Shown piece after piece: positions 56,856 to 64,000 of a stretch of DNA of 64,000 nt. The notes under the pieces were generated by a model, which did not search any database, was not told the DNA's origin, and saw only the letters and a list, made by a program, of their open reading frames with translations. How positions within the stretch are numbered: position 1 is the stretch's first letter; each line of letters starts with the position of its first letter. Source of the stretch: Paracoccus salsus (lineage in GTDB: Bacteria > Pseudomonadota > Alphaproteobacteria > Rhodobacterales > Rhodobacteraceae); assembly GCF_021556615.1 (NCBI RefSeq), contig NZ_JAKGGD010000001.1, forward strand, positions 186,001 through 250,000, written 5' to 3'. A program made the position numbers and the translations under genes.

Positions 56856-57325
56856 GCCTGACGCATTTCGACAGCGCCGGTCAGGCGCACATGGTCGACG
56901 TCTCGGACAAGTCCGAGACAACGCGCGAAGCCACGGCCGAGGGCTGCGTCATCATGTCCGCCGACACTCTGGAACTGGCCCGTGGCGGCGCGAAGAAGGG
57001 GGACGTGCTGGGGGTGGCGCGACTGGCCGGCATCATGGGGGCGAAACGCACCGCCGACCTCATCCCGCTTTGCCATCCGCTGCCGATCTCCAGGGTCTCG
57101 CTTGACCTGAACCCCGATGACCAACTGCCCGGCATCCGCGTCACCGCCACCGTCCGCACCACCGGCCGCACCGGGGTCGAGATGGAGGCGCTGACCGCCG
57201 TCTCGACCGCGTGTCTCACGATCTACGACATGTTGAAGGCCGCGCAGAAATCGATGTCCATCGAAGGGATCCGTCTGGTTTCAAAAAGCGGTGGAAAATC
57301 AGGCGACTACAGGGCAGATCGATGA
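56852..57325 (+). CDS. moaC: Cyclic pyranopterin monophosphate synthase
   Basis: 157 residues. [38 protein letters not shown], and [13 protein letters not shown] with the active-site His; [20 protein letters not shown]; catalytic Asp region [19 protein letters not shown]. It forms cyclic pyranopterin in molybdenum-cofactor synthesis after MoaA. Coupled to trpC and moeA through ATGA overlaps, the order usual in Rhodobacteraceae. Confidence 0.96.
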   Translation: MSLTHFDSAGQAHMVDVSDKSETTREATAEGCVIMSADTLELARGGAKKGDVLGVARLAGIMGAKRTADLIPLCHPLPISRVSLDLNPDDQLPGIRVTATVRTTGRTGVEMEALTAVSTACLTIYDMLKAAQKSMSIEGIRLVSKSGGKSGDYRADR

Positions 57326-58500
57326 TTTCGGTCGCGGAAGCGCTGAGCCGCGTTCTGGCGCTGGCTTCCACGCCGGAAGGCGAAACCGTGGCCTTGGCGC
57401 AGGCCGCGGGCCGCGCCCTGCTGGAACCGGCGATCGCGCAACTCACACAGCCGCCTTTCGATTCGGCGGCCATGGACGGGTATGCGATGCGGAATGCCGA
57501 TCTGGCCGGTCCGCTTCGGGTGGTCGGCGAGGCTGCGGCGGGCCATCCCTGGCATGGGCAACCCTCGCCCGGAACGGCCATCCGCATCTTCACCGGCGCA
57601 CCGGTTCCGAAGGGATATGACCGCGTCGTGATGCAGGAGGAGGCGCGCCGCGACGGCGACCTGCTGACCGTCACGACCCGCGGCGACGCGAGGCATATCC
57701 GCGCCCGCGGCGGCGATTTCTCGACTGGCGACGCGCTGGCGCCGGGACGCCGGCTCAGCGCCGCCGATATCGGCCTGCTGGCGGCGATGAATGTCCCGCA
57801 TGTGACCGTCGCGCGCCGCCCCCTGGTCGCGGTGCTGGCCGGAGGAGACGAGTTGATTCGGCCCGGCGAAACGCCCCGCGAAGGACAGATCATCAGCTCC
57901 AACGATCTGGCAATTGCCGCGCAGGTGACCGACGCGGGAGGCGAGGCGCGGATCCTGCCGATTGCGCGCGACACCGAACAAAGCCTGCGCGAAAGCTTCG
58001 CCGCAGCCGCGGATGCGGACCTGATCGTGACCATCGGCGGCGCGTCGGTCGGCGACCACGACCTGATTGGCAAGGTCGCAGGCGATCTTGGAATGCAGCG
58101 CGCCTTCTACAAGATCGCGATGCGCCCCGGCAAGCCGCTGATGGCCGGGCGCATTGCCGGCACAGCCATGATCGGCCTTCCTGGAAACCCTGTTTCTGCA
58201 ATGATTTGCGGCATGTTATTCATGCAGCCTCTCATTCGCGGGATGCAGGGTTTGCCGGATGGGCTTCGGCATCGGCGCGCAAGGCTGGCCGAGGACATGC
58301 CCCCCGAGGGAGGGCGTCAACACTATTTGCGCGCGGGGCTGGAGGATGGTGCCGACCTGCCGTCGATCCGGGCCTTTCCGGACCAGGACTCGGCCCGCCT
58401 CTCTCTGATGGCGCAGGCGGATGCGCTGCTGATCCGCCCGGCGGGCGATATCGCCCGCAAGGCCGGCGAGATCATGCAGTTCCTGCCGCTTCACCGCTGA
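57322..58500 (+). CDS. moeA: Molybdopterin molybdotransferase
   Basis: 392 residues. Domains I-III contain [38 protein letters not shown], and the MPT-binding [29 protein letters not shown] [17 protein letters not shown] is clear. The C-terminal domain IV starts at [14 protein letters not shown]. It inserts molybdate into adenylated molybdopterin. ATG 57322 overlaps the moaC stop in ATGA; the upstream in-frame stretch to 57211 lies inside moaC. It is the last gene of the trp/moa operon. Confidence 0.95.
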   Translation: MISVAEALSRVLALASTPEGETVALAQAAGRALLEPAIAQLTQPPFDSAAMDGYAMRNADLAGPLRVVGEAAAGHPWHGQPSPGTAIRIFTGAPVPKGYDRVVMQEEARRDGDLLTVTTRGDARHIRARGGDFSTGDALAPGRRLSAADIGLLAAMNVPHVTVARRPLVAVLAGGDELIRPGETPREGQIISSNDLAIAAQVTDAGGEARILPIARDTEQSLRESFAAAADADLIVTIGGASVGDHDLIGKVAGDLGMQRAFYKIAMRPGKPLMAGRIAGTAMIGLPGNPVSAMICGMLFMQPLIRGMQGLPDGLRHRRARLAEDMPPEGGRQHYLRAGLEDGADLPSIRAFPDQDSARLSLMAQADALLIRPAGDIARKAGEIMQFLPLHR

Positions 58501-58562
58501 GCCTTAATCGTTTTTTCACCGCATCCTGTTCTGTTTGTTGACGTGATTCGCCCCTTGGGCTA

Positions 58563-58577
58563 GAACATTCATGGAAC
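58563..58577. promoter_or_regulatory. LexA SOS box upstream of lexA
   Basis: GAAC at 58563-58566 and GAAC at 58574-58577, separated by ATTCATG: an exact match to the alphaproteobacterial SOS box GAAC-N7-GAAC. It lies 21 bp before the lexA ATG, so LexA should repress its own gene. Confidence 0.9.
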
Positions 58578-58598
58578 ATTTGAGGCGGGGTGGGGCCG

Positions 58599-59324
58599 AT
58601 GCTGACGAAGAAGCAGATTCAACTGCTGGAGTTCATCCAGAAGCGCATGGCGCGCGATGGCGTCCCGCCCTCGTTCGACGAGATGAAGGATGCGCTGGAT
58701 CTCCGCTCCAAGTCCGGCATTCACCGGCTGGTGACTGCGTTGGAAGAGCGCGGTTTCATCCGCCGCCTGCCGCATCGTGCCCGCGCCTTGGAAATCGTGC
58801 GCCTGCCAGAAGCTCTGGCGGGTCTGGCCGCAGTGGCGACCAGGCCCGAGGCGTCGACAGACACAGGGTTCTCGTTGCGCGTCATCAACAATGAACGCCC
58901 CGGCCGGCCGCGCGGCGCACTGAGCATCGCGGACAGCGCATCGGTCGAACTGCCTCTGATGGGGCGAATTGCCGCAGGCGTTCCGATCGAGGCGATTTCC
59001 GAGGTTTCGCACCACATTTCGGTTCCCGGAACCATGCTTTCGGGACGCGAGCATCATTACGCGCTGGAGGTGAAGGGCGATTCGATGATCGAGGCCGGAA
59101 TCAACGACGGCGATGTGGTGGTCATCCGGGAACAGGATACGGCCGACAACGGCGACATCATCGTCGCGCTGGTCGAAGGGCACGAGGCGACGCTGAAGAG
59201 ATATCGCCGCCGCGGCTCGATGATCGCACTCGAGGCTGCCAATCCGGCCTACGAGACACGCATCCTGCCTGAAGAAAGCGTCCGCGTGCAGGGCCGGCTG
59301 GTCGGGCTGATCCGCAGCTACTGA
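58599..59324 (+). CDS. lexA: LexA repressor
   Basis: 241 residues. The winged-helix amino domain ([37 protein letters not shown]) binds the SOS box. The self-cleavage site is Ala126-Gly127 in [10 protein letters not shown], with Ser162 ([10 protein letters not shown]) and Lys200 (ATLKRYRR) as the catalytic pair. DNA damage and RecA trigger cleavage. ATG 58599 gives the standard amino end; a GTG at 58590 would add three residues. The protein is longer than the E. coli one because of a linker at about 70-115. Confidence 0.96.
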   Translation: MLTKKQIQLLEFIQKRMARDGVPPSFDEMKDALDLRSKSGIHRLVTALEERGFIRRLPHRARALEIVRLPEALAGLAAVATRPEASTDTGFSLRVINNERPGRPRGALSIADSASVELPLMGRIAAGVPIEAISEVSHHISVPGTMLSGREHHYALEVKGDSMIEAGINDGDVVVIREQDTADNGDIIVALVEGHEATLKRYRRRGSMIALEAANPAYETRILPEESVRVQGRLVGLIRSY

Positions 59325-59406
59325 CCGGCAAGGGCGCGACAACGCCGGTTGGCCGGGAATTCGGCCTCTGCGGCGCTGTGCGGCGGCGTGACGGTCCGAC
59401 TGGCGA

Positions 59407-60354
59407 TCACAGATGATCGAAAAACCCTGGTCCCGCCTGGGACAGCAACTCCTCGGCCAGATCACGACCCATCGCCGCGCCGTCCGCGATCTCGCCCTCA
59501 CGGCGTCCATCGATGGCGATCGACCCGTCGGGCATCAGGATTTCGCCGCGCAGGACAAGCCGGCCGTCGATCAGTTCGGCAAGGCCACCGATCGGTGTTT
59601 CGCAGGACCCGTCAAGCCGGGCCAGAAACGCCCTTTCGGCCGTGATCCGCTGGGTCGTCGCGACATCGTTGATCGGATGCAGCAAGGCAGCGACAGCCTC
59701 GTCGTCCGTCCTGCGCTCGATGCCGATCGCCCCCTGCGCCACGGCCGGCAGCATTTCCGCCGGGTCGATGGCGCTGCGGGCGACATGCAGCATGTCCAGC
59801 CGCCGCAATCCCGCCATCGCCAGGAACGTCGCCATCGCGACGCCGTCCTCGAGCTTTTTCAAACGGGTCTGCACATTCCCGCGAAACTCGACCAGCTTCA
59901 GGTCGGGCCGACGATGGGCCAGCTGGGCACGGCGTCTCAGGCTGGATGATCCGACCACCGCGCCTTCGGGCAGATCCGCGATCGCGGAGACATGCGGACT
60001 GACAAAGGCGTCGCGCACATCCTCGCGCGGCAGAAGGCAGTCGATCAAAAGTCCGGCCGGTTGCAGCGTGGGCATGTCCTTCATCGAATGCACGGCGATA
60101 TCGATCCCGCCCTGCCCCAGCGCCTCTTCGATCTCCTTGGTGAACAGGCCCTTGCCACCGATGTCCTTGAGGGGCCGGTCCGTGATCCGGTCGCCGGTCG
60201 TCTTGATGACCACGATCTCGAACGCCTCGGCGGGCAGGTCATGGGCGGCCATCAGACGGGCGCGGGTCTCATGCGCCTGCGCCAGCGCCAGCACCGAGCC
60301 GCGGGTGCCGATCTTAAGCGGGTTCTTCGTGTCGATCGTCTGTCTCATGGGCAT
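59407..60354 (-). CDS. hemC: Porphobilinogen deaminase (hydroxymethylbilane synthase)
   Basis: 315 residues. Motifs: KIGTRGSVLALAQAHETRAR, VIKTTGDRITDRPLKDIGGKGLFTKEIE, DIAVHSMKDMPT, GSSSLRRRAQL, FRGNVQTRLKKL, and the dipyrromethane cofactor cysteine in LDGSCETPIGGLA. It joins four porphobilinogens. The start may be 60354 or 60348; the extension to 60657 is unrelated sequence over hemE. It diverges from hemE across 68 bp. Confidence 0.95.
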   Translation of the reverse strand: MPMRQTIDTKNPLKIGTRGSVLALAQAHETRARLMAAHDLPAEAFEIVVIKTTGDRITDRPLKDIGGKGLFTKEIEEALGQGGIDIAVHSMKDMPTLQPAGLLIDCLLPREDVRDAFVSPHVSAIADLPEGAVVGSSSLRRRAQLAHRRPDLKLVEFRGNVQTRLKKLEDGVAMATFLAMAGLRRLDMLHVARSAIDPAEMLPAVAQGAIGIERRTDDEAVAALLHPINDVATTQRITAERAFLARLDGSCETPIGGLAELIDGRLVLRGEILMPDGSIAIDGRREGEIADGAAMGRDLAEELLSQAGPGFFDHL

Positions 60355-60422
60355 GCCATAGCTGCCGGGCGTGCGCTTGACAACGCCCGCCGCCTCGACT
60401 TGATGGGGCGCAAGGAGGCACC

Positions 60423-61451
60423 ATGACCAAACTTCTGCTGCGCGCACTGGCGGGTGAGACGCTGCCGACGCCGCCAATCTGGATGATGCGCCAGGCCGGT
60501 CGCTATCTGCCGGAATACCGCGCGACCCGGGCACAGGCGGGCGATTTCCTGTCGCTGTGCTACAATCCCGAACTCGCCGCCGAGGTGACGCTGCAGCCGA
60601 TTCGCCGCTTCGGGTTCGACGCGGCGATCCTGTTCGCAGACATCCTGCTTGTGCCACAGGCGCTGGGGGCAGATCTGTGGTTCGTGCAGGGCGAAGGGCC
60701 CAGGCTCTCGACCATCACCAGCGCGGCCGATCTGTCCGCGCTCAAGCCGGCCGACGATGTCCACGAGACGCTGTCTCCGATCTATGAAACCGTTCGCATC
60801 CTGGCCGGCGAGTTGCCGCCGCAAACCGCGCTGATCGGGTTCGCGGGGGCGCCCTGGACCGTAGCGACCTACATGATCGCGGGGCGCGGCACGCCCGATC
60901 AGGGGCCGGCGCACGCATTCAAGGCCGCCGACCGTAGCGCGTTCGCCGCGCTGATCGACCGCATCACCGAGGCCACGATCCTGTATCTTTCCGCCCAGAT
61001 CGAAGCCGGCGCGGAAGTCGTGAAACTGTTCGACAGTTGGGCAGGCAGCCTTGCCGGCGACGATTTCGACGCGTTCGCGGTCGCGCCCGCAAGGCGGATC
61101 ATCGCAGCGCTCAAGACGCGCCATCCGGGTATTCCGGTCATCGCCTTTCCGCGTGAGGCGGGCGATCGCTATGTCGGATTTGCAAGGGCGACCGGGGCCG
61201 ATTGCGTGGCGCTGGACAACTCGGTCGATGCGGAATGGGCGGCCCGGAACGTGCAGGTCGATGGCTGTGTGCAGGGCAATCTGGCCCCCCACCACATGGT
61301 CACGGGCGGACCCGATCTGAAGGCCGAGGCGCAGCGCATCACGCGGGCGCTGCGCGGCGGTCCGCATGTGTTCAACCTCGGCCACGGGATCACCCCAGAC
61401 GCCGATCCCGACAATGTTGCCAGGATGATCGAGGCCGTCCGCAGCGCATGA
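60423..61451 (+). CDS. hemE: Uroporphyrinogen decarboxylase
   Basis: 342 residues. Conserved [20 protein letters not shown] with the substrate-binding Arg residues, [20 protein letters not shown] with the catalytic Asp, [25 protein letters not shown], and [13 protein letters not shown]. It converts uroporphyrinogen III to coproporphyrinogen III, the substrate of the HemF encoded at the right edge. AAGGAGG is just before the ATG. A TTGACA at 60377-60382 may be the minus 35. The stop overlaps the transporter start in ATGA. Confidence 0.96.
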   Translation: MTKLLLRALAGETLPTPPIWMMRQAGRYLPEYRATRAQAGDFLSLCYNPELAAEVTLQPIRRFGFDAAILFADILLVPQALGADLWFVQGEGPRLSTITSAADLSALKPADDVHETLSPIYETVRILAGELPPQTALIGFAGAPWTVATYMIAGRGTPDQGPAHAFKAADRSAFAALIDRITEATILYLSAQIEAGAEVVKLFDSWAGSLAGDDFDAFAVAPARRIIAALKTRHPGIPVIAFPREAGDRYVGFARATGADCVALDNSVDAEWAARNVQVDGCVQGNLAPHHMVTGGPDLKAEAQRITRALRGGPHVFNLGHGITPDADPDNVARMIEAVRSA

Positions 61452-62332
61452 TCTGGGTCGCGGCCACGCTGATCGCGGCGCTGGCGCAGACAGGGCGCAA
61501 CGCGGCGCAAGCGGGGCTTTCCGGCCGCATAGGCACCATTGGCGCGACAGCGGTTCGATTTGTCTTCGGTCTGCCCTTCGCGCTGATAGTGCTGCTGCTG
61601 TTGGCGCCGGTCATGCCGGTCCCGCCTGTCGGACCGCAGACGCTGGCCTTCACCGCGATGGGCGCAGCCGCGCAGATCGCCGCGACCGTGTTCATGCTGC
61701 TGACCATGCGCGGCCAGGGCTTTGGGATCGCGACCGCGCTGCTGAAAACCGAGCCGGTCAGCCTTGCAATCATCGGCGCGCTGGTTCTGGCCGAACCGCT
61801 GGGGCCGGCCCGACTGGGCGCGATTGCACTGGCGACGCTGGGGGTGATGCTGGCATCCGGGGCTAGATGGTCCCGCGCTGGTCTTCGCCCGATCCTGACG
61901 GGCGTGACCGCGGGCGGGCTTTTCGGCCTGTCGGCCATCGGCTTCCGCGGCGCGTTGCTGACCATGCCCGCGGGCGGCTTTTTCATCCATGCGCTGACAG
62001 TGCTGGTTCTGACACTGGCGATGCAGTCCGCCGTCATGCTGCTCTGGCTGGGCCTGGCCGATCGCGCATCCCTGCGCGGGATCGTGACCGAATGGCGCGT
62101 CTCGCTGGCGGCGGGCGCACTTGGCGCCTTTGCGTCGCTATTCTGGTTCATCGGCTTCGCACTGACGCCAGCGGCCAATGTGAGGACACTGGCGCTGGTC
62201 GAGGTGGTCTTCGCGCAGGCCGTCTCTGGCAGGGTGTTGCGCGAGAAGACCGGCCGGATGCAACGGGCCGGGATGGCGCTGATCGTCATCGGCGTCGGGT
62301 GGCTGCTGGCCGTGACAGTCCAGCGCCCCTGA
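61448..62332 (+). CDS. DMT-superfamily (EamA) transporter
   Basis: 294 residues with about ten hydrophobic helices in two repeats, typical of EamA drug/metabolite transporters. [24 protein letters not shown] and [20 protein letters not shown] are the end-of-repeat signatures. It likely exports a small metabolite. Substrate unknown. Coupling to hemE by a 4-bp overlap might point to a porphyrin or precursor, but such transporters are often placed at random. ATG 61448. Confidence 0.85.
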   Translation: MIWVAATLIAALAQTGRNAAQAGLSGRIGTIGATAVRFVFGLPFALIVLLLLAPVMPVPPVGPQTLAFTAMGAAAQIAATVFMLLTMRGQGFGIATALLKTEPVSLAIIGALVLAEPLGPARLGAIALATLGVMLASGARWSRAGLRPILTGVTAGGLFGLSAIGFRGALLTMPAGGFFIHALTVLVLTLAMQSAVMLLWLGLADRASLRGIVTEWRVSLAAGALGAFASLFWFIGFALTPAANVRTLALVEVVFAQAVSGRVLREKTGRMQRAGMALIVIGVGWLLAVTVQRP

Positions 62333-62475
62333 TCTGCGTGGCAACGGCTCGCACAGGGCCGCCGCCCGTGACCCGGGCGCGGCGGACCCGGAACACGGAC
62401 CGGCGGAGCGCGCGGGTTTGACACGCTGCCGCAGCTATGGAACCATCAGCCATCTGTCGGTCATGCGTGTACGCC

Positions 62476-63060
62476 ATGCGTCGTCTGTTCCCTGCCCTGG
62501 TCGTCCTTCTGTCGGCAAACCCCGTCGCGGCCGAGGTCTGGGAATATGGCGACCGCGAGTGCCGCGAGTTGTGGTTCATGCGAAACCTGATCATGGACCG
62601 GGCGGGCTATTGCTTCGGTTCGGCCCTGGGCAGGGCGCTGTTCGACAACCGGGACTGCAGCGGTGCCGACATCGATCCCGGGCCGGACCAACGCCGGCAG
62701 GTCAGCAAAATCCAGGCGCTCGAGAGCCGGATCGGCTGCCGGGTCGACACCACGGCAACGGAACTGGGTGGTGTCGACATGCAGGGCCTGCGGCGACTGC
62801 GCGACATGCCGCTGCCGGACAATGGCGGCAGCGCCTGCGTGTCGTGGCGCGGCAAGACCGTGCCGCTGCATGATGGGTATGGTCCCGGATCGAGGGTCAT
62901 CGGCCAGCTGCGGCCTGGCGATCGGGTGGATTTCGGCTTCATTGGCGAGGGCGACTGGAACGTGATCTCGGTCGCATCCGGGGCGGAGGACGGCAGGCTT
63001 GGCTGGCTCAACATGTCCGATGTCGATTGGTCGGCCTCTTGCACGGACTGGGTCGGCTGA
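62476..63060 (+). CDS. Exported DUF4453/YARHG-like protein
   Basis: 194 residues. Signal peptide MRRLFPALVVLLSANPVAA, then a Cys-rich domain (DRECRELWFMRNLIMDRAGY, CFGSALGRALFDNRDC) that resembles YARHG/DUF4453 proteins of Rhodobacteraceae. The C-terminal part (YGPGSRVIGQLRPGDRVDFG) resembles a small SH3-like domain. It has seven or more cysteines after the signal, so disulfides in the periplasm are likely. Function unknown. The ATG at 62476 is chosen because an earlier start would spoil the signal peptide. Confidence 0.78.
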   Translation: MRRLFPALVVLLSANPVAAEVWEYGDRECRELWFMRNLIMDRAGYCFGSALGRALFDNRDCSGADIDPGPDQRRQVSKIQALESRIGCRVDTTATELGGVDMQGLRRLRDMPLPDNGGSACVSWRGKTVPLHDGYGPGSRVIGQLRPGDRVDFGFIGEGDWNVISVASGAEDGRLGWLNMSDVDWSASCTDWVG

Positions 63061-63167
63061 CGGCGGGTCACGCCTGGACCTTGTTCGGCCCATGCGTGAT
63101 TTCCATCAGGATCGGGGCCAGAAGAAAACCCCACAAGGCGGTGCGCCGGACACGGCCGGAATCTGCG

Positions 63168-64000
63168 TCAGATCCATTTCGCAACGGGCGGCAGGCTCAT
63201 CAGCACGGCATCGGCGTTGTGCCCGGTTTCAAGACCGAATTTCGTGCCGCGGTCATAGACGAGGTTGTATTCCGCATAAAGCCCGCGATGAACCAGCTGC
63301 GCATCCTTGTCGGCCTCGTCCCAGGTCTGGCTCATCCGGGCTTCAGCCAGCGGCAGGAAGGCGGGCAGGAAAGCTTCGCCCACCGCTTTCGTGAAGTCGA
63401 AATCGGCCTGCCAGTCGCCGCTGTTCAGATCGTCGTAGAAGATACCGCCGACGCCCCGGGCGCGTCCCCGGTGCGGGATGAAGAAATATTCGTCCGCCCA
63501 GGCCTTGTAGCGGTCGTAAAGTTCGTTGCCATGCGGTGCACAGGCCGCGCGCAGTGTGTCGTGGAAATGGGCCGTGTCCTCGGGATATTCGAGGCACGGG
63601 TTCAGATCGCTGCCGCCACCGAACCACCATGCGCCCGGCGTCCAGAACATCCGGGTGTTCATGTGGACGGCCGGCGCGTGCGGGTTCTGCATATGCGCGA
63701 CAAGGCTGATGCCCGATGCCCAGAAACGCGGGTCCTTGTCCATGCCCGGCACGCCACGCGCCGCCATCGCCGCCTGCGCCCGGGGGGCCAGGGTTCCGTG
63801 CACCTCGGACCAGTTCACGCCGACCTTCTCGAACACGCGGCCGCCGCGCATGACCGACATCAGGCCGCCGCCGCCATCCTCGCCGCGCTGCGTCGGGGTG
63901 ACCACGAACCGGCCCACCGGGGCCTCGCCGGGGCCACGATCCTCAAGTGCCTCGAACGCCATCACGATGCGGTCGCGCAATTCGCGGAACCAATCCGCTG
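63168..64000 (-). CDS. hemF: Oxygen-dependent coproporphyrinogen III oxidase, C-terminal 276 residues
   Basis: The frame stays open to the right edge, so the amino end is missing. HemF motifs: GGGGLMSVMRGGRVFEKVGV, SLVAHMQNPHAPAVHMNTRMF, WFGGGSDLNPCLEY, HFHDTLRAACAPHG, GVGGIFYDDLN and YAEYNLVYDRGTKFGLETG. It converts coproporphyrinogen III to protoporphyrinogen IX with O2. About 20-25 residues should be outside the window. It converges with the DUF4453-like gene; the 107-bp gap has no strong hairpin. Confidence 0.95.
   Translation of the reverse strand, partial: ADWFRELRDRIVMAFEALEDRGPGEAPVGRFVVTPTQRGEDGGGGLMSVMRGGRVFEKVGVNWSEVHGTLAPRAQAAMAARGVPGMDKDPRFWASGISLVAHMQNPHAPAVHMNTRMFWTPGAWWFGGGSDLNPCLEYPEDTAHFHDTLRAACAPHGNELYDRYKAWADEYFFIPHRGRARGVGGIFYDDLNSGDWQADFDFTKAVGEAFLPAFLPLAEARMSQTWDEADKDAQLVHRGLYAEYNLVYDRGTKFGLETGHNADAVLMSLPPVAKWI

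Noticed and set aside
63080..63167. A short hydrophobic reading frame on the minus strand after hemF (WGFLLAPILMEITHG)
   Set aside because: It would need a TTG start without a ribosome site and is only about 22 residues long.

Overview
The window is high-GC DNA whose gene content and order point to an alphaproteobacterium of the Rhodobacteraceae, most like Paracoccus. The evidence is the linkage trpE / trpGDC-moaC-moeA-lexA, an alphaproteobacterial GAAC-N7-GAAC SOS box before lexA, a ferredoxin VI-like protein, split Wzz and BY-kinase-like proteins, and a CtrA-like box. The genus is an inference; there is no rRNA gene here to settle it. I saw no insertion sequence, CRISPR array, prophage or replication origin.

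Region 1 (1-25.7 kb) is a surface-polysaccharide locus with a natural-product assembly line built into it. From about 18.6 kb down to the left edge, one tightly packed leftward operon encodes: a polyketide synthase (KS-AT-KR-DH-ACP-TE), a GT2 glycosyltransferase, an NRPS (formyltransferase, remnant condensation domain, adenylation domain split by a luciferase-like monooxygenase, carrier domain), a phosphopantetheinyl transferase, an SGNH-like protein, an SGNH-like/GH-A-like fusion, a GT2, a GT4, and the start of a Wzx-type flippase. The residues lining the adenylation pocket read close to the published glycine code. Upstream lie a Wzy/ligase-like protein, a WecG-family transferase, a GT2, a BY-kinase-like ATPase lacking the Walker A lysine, a Wzz-type protein and a WbaP-type initiating phosphoglycosyl transferase. 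Two 20-bp lux-box-like dyads, each about 0.2 kb upstream of a start codon (PKS and initiating transferase), suggest joint control by a LuxR-type regulator. The working hypothesis is that the NRPS/PKS makes a small acyl group, perhaps formylglycine-derived, that decorates the polysaccharide or a glycolipid; this is inference.

Region 2 (26-47 kb) is conserved chromosome. It holds a 2Fe-2S ferredoxin, a DegP-type protease, HflC and HflK, glutathione reductase, rpiA, a gmk / gamma-carbonic anhydrase / PAS histidine kinase operon, a PAS-domain protein, two decayed-looking GNAT genes, rnd, tgt, two Fe-S assembly genes, tpiA, a third SGNH-like protein, tRNA-Pro(UGG), a DUF192 protein, a double cold-shock protein, pdxH, fabI, a LysE exporter and a xanthine phosphoribosyltransferase.

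Region 3 (47-64 kb) carries a PRC-barrel envelope protein, trpE with a PpiD-like chaperone, an aminotransferase with a low-complexity membrane protein, trpGD-ung-trpC-moaC-moeA, lexA, divergent hemC and hemE, a DMT transporter, a DUF4453-like exported protein, and the C-terminal part of hemF at the right edge. Most operons use 4-bp ATGA/GTGA start-stop overlaps.
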